A stretch of 64,000 nt of DNA, taken from Lysobacter sp. K5869 (GTDB lineage: Bacteria; Pseudomonadota; Gammaproteobacteria; Xanthomonadales; Xanthomonadaceae). Positions 56,390-64,000 of the stretch are shown here, in pieces. The stretch's first letter is position 1; every line of letters starts with the position of its first letter. A model generated the notes under the pieces. The model ran no database searches, was not told the DNA's origin, and saw only the letters and a program-made list of their open reading frames with translations. The stretch is taken from positions 5,185,001-5,249,000 of the forward strand of contig NZ_CP072597.1 in NCBI RefSeq assembly GCF_018847975.1. Reading direction: 5' to 3'. Both the position numbers and the translations under genes were made by a program.

Positions 56390-56718
56390 GACTTCGGCTC
56401 CCTGACGTGATGGCCCGCGGCGAGGCGGGCGCAGCCGGCCCCTGCCGGCTGTCGCTTCCGGCTTATACGCCGGCGGCGGCGGCGGGCCAGTGCCGCGGCT
56501 TGCCAACCGACGAGCGGTCGCGCGGGGGGAGCCAATCGTGCGCTCGCGGGGACGGGCGCCGGCGCGGCTGCGCGCGGCGGCGGAATCGCGCTGGAATCGC
56601 GCTGGAATCGCGCTGGAATCGCGCTGGGTTCGAGCCGGATTGGCGCCGGATTGGCGCCGGATTCGCGGCGGGGACGCACGGCCCAGCGAGGCGCCGCGCG
56701 CGAAGCGAACGCGCGCCG
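56390..56718. other. Intergenic region downstream of truD with tandem repeats
   Basis: 329 bases between truD and the small lipoprotein gene. It contains the 11-bp tandem repeat (56582-56669). I see no gene and no clear T-tract terminator. The open frames across it exist because stop codons are rare at this base composition. Confidence 0.7.
56582..56669. repeat. 11-bp tandem repeat, eight units
   Basis: Four exact copies of GGAATCGCGCT are followed by four diverged copies (GGGTTCGAGCC, two GGATTGGCGCC, GGATTCGCGGC), all in an unbroken 11-base period. It starts about 50 bases past the truD stop. Eleven is not a multiple of three, so copy-number change would shift any frame crossing it. Confidence 0.9.
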
Positions 56719-57780
56719 TCAGCGCGCGCCGTCGATCCGGCCGATCTCGGCCAGCACGACCGTGGCGTAAGCGCCGGCCGGCAGCACGAAACCGACTTCG
56801 AGCGCGCCGTCGTCGAGCCAGCGCCATTGCAGTTGCTCGGCGCGCAAGCGCAGCGCGCGGCGTTCTTGGTCCATGCCGGCCGCTTCCAGACCGGCGCGCA
56901 AAGCCAGCGCTTCCTCGCCGTCCAGCGCGGCCAGTTCCAGCGCGCGCACCGCGCCGTCGCTGCGCAATTCGCCGCGGCCCCACAACGGGCCGCTGGGATG
57001 GATGTCCGAGCGCGCCAGACGCTCGGCCAAGGCCTCGCTCCACGGCTCCGGCCCGAACACGCTGCGGCTGCCCGACAGCGACCACACTTCGCCGTCGAGC
57101 CCGGCGCCGTCGCGCAGACCGCTCCAGCTGCCGTCGCGCACGCGCGCGGCCAGGGCGCGGTTGAACAATTCCGAACGCGCCGCCGACAGCAGCAGGCTGC
57201 GCTGTTCGCGACGCACGCGGCGGCCGGCGAACATCGCCCGCGCATTGGCGACGTTGTCGCCGTCGCGGCCGAAGCGCTGCTCGCCGAAGTAGTTGGGCAC
57301 GCCCTGCGCGGCGATCGCTTGCAGCCGCGCCTCGATCGCGTCGCGCTCGCCTTCGACCTCGCGCAGGCGCAGGACGAAGCGATTGCCGGCCAGCGCGCCG
57401 CGCGGCAGTTTCTTCGCGTGCCAATGGTGTTCGAGCACGCGCAAGTCGTCGCTTTCCAGCGCAGCCAAGTCCGGCGCCACGCGCTTGGGCAGATGCACGG
57501 TGAAGCGCTGCACGGTCACCGCGTGGCGGTCCTTGAGCCCGGCGTAGCCGATCGCGACCTCGCCCACGCCGGCCCATTGCGCCAGACGCTTGGCCGCGAA
57601 GGCGGTGTTCATGCCGCGCTTTTCCACGGTCAGCAGCAGATGCTCGCCGCTGCCGCTGGCGGCGAAGGACGGCAGTTCCTCGACCCGGAAATCCTCCGGC
57701 GCGCTGCGGATGCGCGCGCTCAGCGCCGGCGCGCCGTGCGCGCGCGGCAGCTCGCCGGCGCCGTTCGGATCGCCGCTCAT
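56719..57780 (-). CDS. truD: tRNA pseudouridine-13 synthase TruD
   Basis: 353 residues from the ATG at 57780. It makes pseudouridine at position 13 of tRNA-Glu and others. The catalytic Asp is Asp84 in [14 protein letters not shown]. Other signatures are NRFVLRLR and [16 protein letters not shown]. The TRUD insertion domain occupies about 160-310. It overlaps ispF by 4 bases, the conserved coupling ispD-ispF-truD. Confidence 0.95.
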   Translation of the reverse strand: MSGDPNGAGELPRAHGAPALSARIRSAPEDFRVEELPSFAASGSGEHLLLTVEKRGMNTAFAAKRLAQWAGVGEVAIGYAGLKDRHAVTVQRFTVHLPKRVAPDLAALESDDLRVLEHHWHAKKLPRGALAGNRFVLRLREVEGERDAIEARLQAIAAQGVPNYFGEQRFGRDGDNVANARAMFAGRRVRREQRSLLLSAARSELFNRALAARVRDGSWSGLRDGAGLDGEVWSLSGSRSVFGPEPWSEALAERLARSDIHPSGPLWGRGELRSDGAVRALELAALDGEEALALRAGLEAAGMDQERRALRLRAEQLQWRWLDDGALEVGFVLPAGAYATVVLAEIGRIDGAR

Positions 57781-58256
57781 GCGCCGACCAACAGGCACAC
57801 GGCCATCGCCGCGATGCCCTCGCCGCGGCCGGTGAAGCCGAGCTTCTCCGACGTGGTCGCCTTGACGCTGACCGCATCGACCGCGATGCCGAGATCCGCG
57901 GCGATGCATTCGCGCATCGCCGGCGCATGCGGGCCGACCTTGGGCCGCTCGCACACCACGGTGACGTCGCAATTGCCGACTTTGTAGCCGCGCTGGGCGA
58001 TCAGTTCGTTGCAATGGCGCACGAACGCGCGGCTGTCCGCGCCGCGCCAACGCTCGTCGCTGGGCGGGAAATGCTGGCCGATGTCGCCCATCGCCAACGC
58101 GCCGAGCATCGCGTCGCACAGCGCGTGCAACACCACGTCGCCGTCGGAATGCGCGATCACGCCGCGTTCGTGCGGCACGCGCACGCCGCCGAGGACGACG
58201 TGGTCGCCGGGGCCGAATGCGTGGACGTCGTAGCCCTGGCCTATGCGGATGTTCAT
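57777..58256 (-). CDS. ispF: 2-C-methyl-D-erythritol 2,4-cyclodiphosphate synthase
   Basis: 159 residues. It cyclises CDP-ME-2-phosphate in the non-mevalonate isoprenoid pathway. Zinc ligands lie in GYDVHAFG (Asp10, His12) and in the helix [18 protein letters not shown]. The hydrophobic-cavity end [12 protein letters not shown] is present. Next to ispD, which makes the precursor of its substrate; the kinase step IspE is not in the window. Confidence 0.96.
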   Translation of the reverse strand: MNIRIGQGYDVHAFGPGDHVVLGGVRVPHERGVIAHSDGDVVLHALCDAMLGALAMGDIGQHFPPSDERWRGADSRAFVRHCNELIAQRGYKVGNCDVTVVCERPKVGPHAPAMRECIAADLGIAVDAVSVKATTSEKLGFTGRGEGIAAMAVCLLVGA

Positions 58257-58277
58257 GGGGTCCGGTGTTGGTCGAAG

Positions 58278-58339
58278 CGGGGAATGAGGGGCGGGAACTA
58301 GACGCGGGAACGGAGGAGCGGGAACTGGGAGTGATGGGC
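58278..58339. repeat. Short GCGGGAAC direct repeats
   Basis: Three copies of GCGGGAAC and related GGGGAATG and GGGAGTG words lie between ispF and ispD. They resemble half of the GGGAATCGGGAAT repeat family seen at 48471-48558. They make the ispD-ispF spacer unusually long (99 bases) for this gene pair. Confidence 0.55.
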
Positions 58340-58355
58340 GGAGCGGGTTCGTTCT

Positions 58356-59036
58356 TCAGCCCTTGCCGATCAAATACTCCGCCAGCGCCAAATCCGCCGG
58401 CGTGGTGACCTTGAGATTGTCCTCGCGGCCTTCGACCAGCCACGGTTGGACGCCGAGGCGTTCCATCGCCGAGGCTTCGTCGGTGACGCTCACGCCGGCG
58501 CGGGCGGCGTCGGCGAGCGCAGCGGTCAGCGCGCCGCGGCGGAAGGCTTGCGGGGTGAACGCGCGCCACAGGCCGTCGCGCGGTTCGGTGCCGACGATGC
58601 GGCCGCGGCCGGCGCGCTTGAGCGTGTCGCGCAGCGGCGCGCCGAGGATGGCGCCGTCGGGCGCGGCCTCGGCGGCGGCGATCAGGCGGCCGATGTCCTC
58701 GCCGCGCAGGTTCGGGCGGGCGGCGTCGTGGACCAGCACCAGGGCGTCGTCGCCGACCTGCGCCGGCAGCGCGCGCAGCGCCGCCAGCACCGAGTCGGCG
58801 CGTTCGCCGCCGCCGATGCAACGCAGCACCGGCTTGCCGAGCAGTTCGTTCCAGCCCGGCCACAGTTCGTCGCCGGCCGACAGCGCGACCATCGCCCCGG
58901 CCACGCGCGGATGCGCGAGCAGCGCGGTCAGCGCGTGCTCGATCAGCGGCTTGCCGGCGATGCCGAGGTATTGCTTCGGAATGTCGCCGCCGAAGCGTTG
59001 GCCGCGGCCGGCGGCGGGGAGTACGGCCCAGATCAT
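58356..59036 (-). CDS. ispD: 2-C-methyl-D-erythritol 4-phosphate cytidylyltransferase
   Basis: 226 residues. It joins CTP and methylerythritol phosphate. The nucleotide loop is [18 protein letters not shown] (6-23), with the conserved Arg and Lys; further signatures are [12 protein letters not shown] (about 99-110), and [11 protein letters not shown] (about 187-197). It is followed by ispF and truD on the same strand. Start at 59036 is the normal N terminus ([12 protein letters not shown]). Confidence 0.96.
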   Translation of the reverse strand: MIWAVLPAAGRGQRFGGDIPKQYLGIAGKPLIEHALTALLAHPRVAGAMVALSAGDELWPGWNELLGKPVLRCIGGGERADSVLAALRALPAQVGDDALVLVHDAARPNLRGEDIGRLIAAAEAAPDGAILGAPLRDTLKRAGRGRIVGTEPRDGLWRAFTPQAFRRGALTAALADAARAGVSVTDEASAMERLGVQPWLVEGREDNLKVTTPADLALAEYLIGKG

Positions 59037-59111
59037 GGAATGGCGTCGGTCTTGGCGCGGGAGTCGGGGCGCGTATCGTCGCCGACGGCGGGCGCTACGG
59101 CAAAAGCAACT

Positions 59112-59139
59112 TGGGTTCCGACGTTCGCCGGAACGACGG
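59112..59139. repeat. Single REP element, opposite orientation
   Basis: Twenty-eight bases that match the reverse complement of the REP unit at 55143-55170 with a few changes (GTTCCG...CGGAAC stem around GTTC). It lies between ispD and ftsB in the 190-base spacer. Confidence 0.65.
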
Positions 59140-59226
59140 CGTTTTCGCTATTAACGCGGCCGCGAGCGGCGCGGACAAGAACGCCGCCGCCCCGCGCGGT
59201 CGAACCACGCGGCGACGCGGCGGCGC

Positions 59227-59709
59227 TCAATGCTGCACCGGCGCCGGCATCGGATGCGGCTCCGGCGCCGACGGCGGCACCTCGGTCGGCGGTTCGTCGA
59301 CCTGCTCTTCCAGCGAAGACTCGTCGTCGCCCGGGTTCTGCCCGGCGGCGGTGCCGTTCTGCACCGCGCTGACCGCGGCCGCGGCGTTCGGCCCCGGCGC
59401 CTGCGGCTTGGCTTCGACCACGCGGTAGAAGGTCTCGCCGGGCTTGATCATGCCCAGCTCGCTGCGCGCGCGCTCTTCCACCGCGGCCTCGCCGGACTTG
59501 AGGTCCTCGACCTCGGCGGCGAGCGCGGCGTTGCGCTGGTGCAGACCCTGGTTCTCGCGGGTCTGCCCGTCGACCTGGGCCTGCAGCGCGGCGACGCTGC
59601 CGCCCCCGCCGCCGCCGGCCCACCACAGCCGATACTGCAGGAACGCGAGCAGCGCCAGCAGCGCCAGCGCCACCACGCCCAGCCACGCCTTGCGCGAGGT
59701 CTCCGCCAT
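59227..59709 (-). CDS. ftsB: Cell division protein FtsB
   Basis: 160 residues. One N-terminal membrane segment (about 9-30), a Gly-rich joint, then a coiled coil (about 38-78; AALQAQVDGQTRENQGLHQRN) that pairs with FtsL in the divisome, and the KPGETFYRVVE element. The C-terminal ~55 residues are an acidic, Pro-rich extension absent from the ~100-residue enterobacterial protein. It lies 21 bases after eno, the conserved order eno-ftsB-ispD. Confidence 0.93.
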   Translation of the reverse strand: MAETSRKAWLGVVALALLALLAFLQYRLWWAGGGGGGSVAALQAQVDGQTRENQGLHQRNAALAAEVEDLKSGEAAVEERARSELGMIKPGETFYRVVEAKPQAPGPNAAAAVSAVQNGTAAGQNPGDDESSLEEQVDEPPTEVPPSAPEPHPMPAPVQH

Positions 59710-59730
59710 GCCGGATGCGTCGGCCGCGCC

Positions 59731-61286
<1,556 letters not shown>

Positions 61287-61397
61287 CGCCGCCGGCTCAG
61301 GCGCGAAGCCGCGCGCGGCGGCGGCGGGAAAAACCGGACGATTCGGCCCCGGCGCGAACCGGGGCCGTGGCGGGCTCGGGCCGCGCCGGGTCGGGCA

Positions 61398-62231
61398 TCA
61401 GAAGTCTTGCTCCAAGAACCCGTTCTTCTTGGTGATCCGGTCGAGCTCGACCAGGGTCTCCAGCAGGCCGCGCATCTTCGGCAGCGGCACCGCGTTGGGG
61501 CCGTCGGACAGCGCTTCCTCGGGCTTGGGGTGGGTTTCCATGAACACGCCCGACACGCCGACCGCGATCGCCGCGCGCGCCAGCACCGGCACGAACTCGC
61601 GCTGGCCGCCGGACTTGCCGTCCATGCCGCCGGGCAGCTGCACCGAATGGGTGGCGTCGAACACGACCGGGCAACCGGTGTCGCGCATCACGCTCAGCGA
61701 GCGCATGTCGCTGACGAGGTTGTTGTAGCCGAAGCTGGCGCCGCGCTCGCAGGCCATGATCTGCTCGTTGCCGGTGGCCTTGGCCTTGGCGGTGACGTGC
61801 TTCATCTCCCAGGGCGAAAGGAACTGGCCCTTCTTGATGTTCACCGGCTTGCCGGCGCGCGCCACGTTCTGGATGAAGTCGGTCTGCCGGCACAGGAAGG
61901 CCGGGGTCTGCAGCACGTCGACGACGGCGGCGACTTCGTTCATCGGGGTGTATTCGTGCACGTCGGTCAGCACCGGCACGCCGATCTGGCGCTTGACCTC
62001 GGCCAGCACCTTCAAGCCCTCTTCCAGGCCCGGGCCGCGGAAGCTCGTCGCCGAGGTGCGGTTGGCCTTGTCGAAGCTGGACTTGAAGATGAAGGGGATG
62101 CCCAGCGCCGAGGTGATTTCCTTGAGCTGGCCGGCGACATCGAGCTGCAACTGCATCGATTCGATCACGCAGGGGCCGGCGATCAGGAAAAACGGTCGGT
62201 CCAGACCGACCTCAAAGCCGCAGAGTTTCAT
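61398..62231 (-). CDS. kdsA: 3-deoxy-D-manno-octulosonate 8-phosphate synthase
   Basis: 277 residues. It condenses arabinose 5-phosphate with phosphoenolpyruvate, the first KDO-specific step of lipopolysaccharide synthesis. Seen are [12 protein letters not shown] (14-25), [17 protein letters not shown] (52-68), TDVHE, and [12 protein letters not shown]. The start at 62231 is the family start. It lies between pyrG and eno, the same order as in many Gammaproteobacteria. Confidence 0.97.
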   Translation of the reverse strand: MKLCGFEVGLDRPFFLIAGPCVIESMQLQLDVAGQLKEITSALGIPFIFKSSFDKANRTSATSFRGPGLEEGLKVLAEVKRQIGVPVLTDVHEYTPMNEVAAVVDVLQTPAFLCRQTDFIQNVARAGKPVNIKKGQFLSPWEMKHVTAKAKATGNEQIMACERGASFGYNNLVSDMRSLSVMRDTGCPVVFDATHSVQLPGGMDGKSGGQREFVPVLARAAIAVGVSGVFMETHPKPEEALSDGPNAVPLPKMRGLLETLVELDRITKKNGFLEQDF

Positions 62232-62336
62232 CGCTCGCTTCCTAAGTTCATGAGTGCGCGGTCGTGCCTGCGCGGGGACGTCTTCGTCTGACAGCCATGC
62301 AATGGGCGCCGGCGGCGGCCGTTACAAGCGCGCGGC

Positions 62337-64000
<1,664 letters not shown>

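Overview
The window is a very GC-rich chromosomal stretch whose gene content and order (pyrG-kdsA-eno-ftsB-ispD-ispF-truD; surE-pcm-yqaA-nlpD; ftsH-rlmE; miaA-hfq-hflX-hflK-hflC-purA; a VirB-type secretion locus with an XVIPCD-bearing effector) fits the family Xanthomonadaceae. A Lysobacter-like bacterium is the best guess. The genus is inferred from gene content only.

Layout. 1-3.9 kb: the 3' end of a type IV secretion locus (VirB5-like, VirB6), a DUF4189 protein, a truncated DUF4189 copy and small exported or membrane proteins. 4.4-6.4 kb: a LytS/LytTR two-component pair with a C13 tract upstream. 6.6-11 kb: accessory genes, including three tandem paralogs of an unrecognised family, a GFA protein and a methyltransferase. 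11.3-20.2 kb: a six-gene run (enolase-superfamily epimerase, M19 dipeptidase-like protein, TonB receptor, DgcN-like protein, YkvI-like permease, serine hydrolase) that looks like uptake and processing of D-amino-acid-containing peptides. 20.3-34.4 kb: exported proteins, peptidase, DUF2252, MipA, stress and redox genes with their regulators, then a lipase-fold protein with a type IV secretion signal domain next to an ankyrin protein, and a Calx-beta/DUF11 surface protein.

35-64 kb is mostly conserved housekeeping DNA on the minus strand: purA, DUF2065, hflC, hflK, hflX, hfq, miaA, folP, ftsH, rlmE, nlpD, yqaA, pcm, surE, truD, ispF, ispD, ftsB, eno, kdsA, pyrG. It is interrupted by a pair of related membrane proteins (plus a third opposed one), a LuxR-family solo regulator and repeat-rich gaps.

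The most striking non-coding structure lies between miaA and folP: a ~1.2-kb array, partly with an exact 207-bp period, in which the units carry an inverted pair of DnaA-box-like 9-mers. It could be a DnaA-binding (titration) locus, a structured RNA array, or something else. I also see a REPIN (paired inverted REP hairpins), single REPs, an 11-bp tandem repeat and several intrinsic terminators. I found no tRNA, rRNA, CRISPR array, insertion sequence or prophage.
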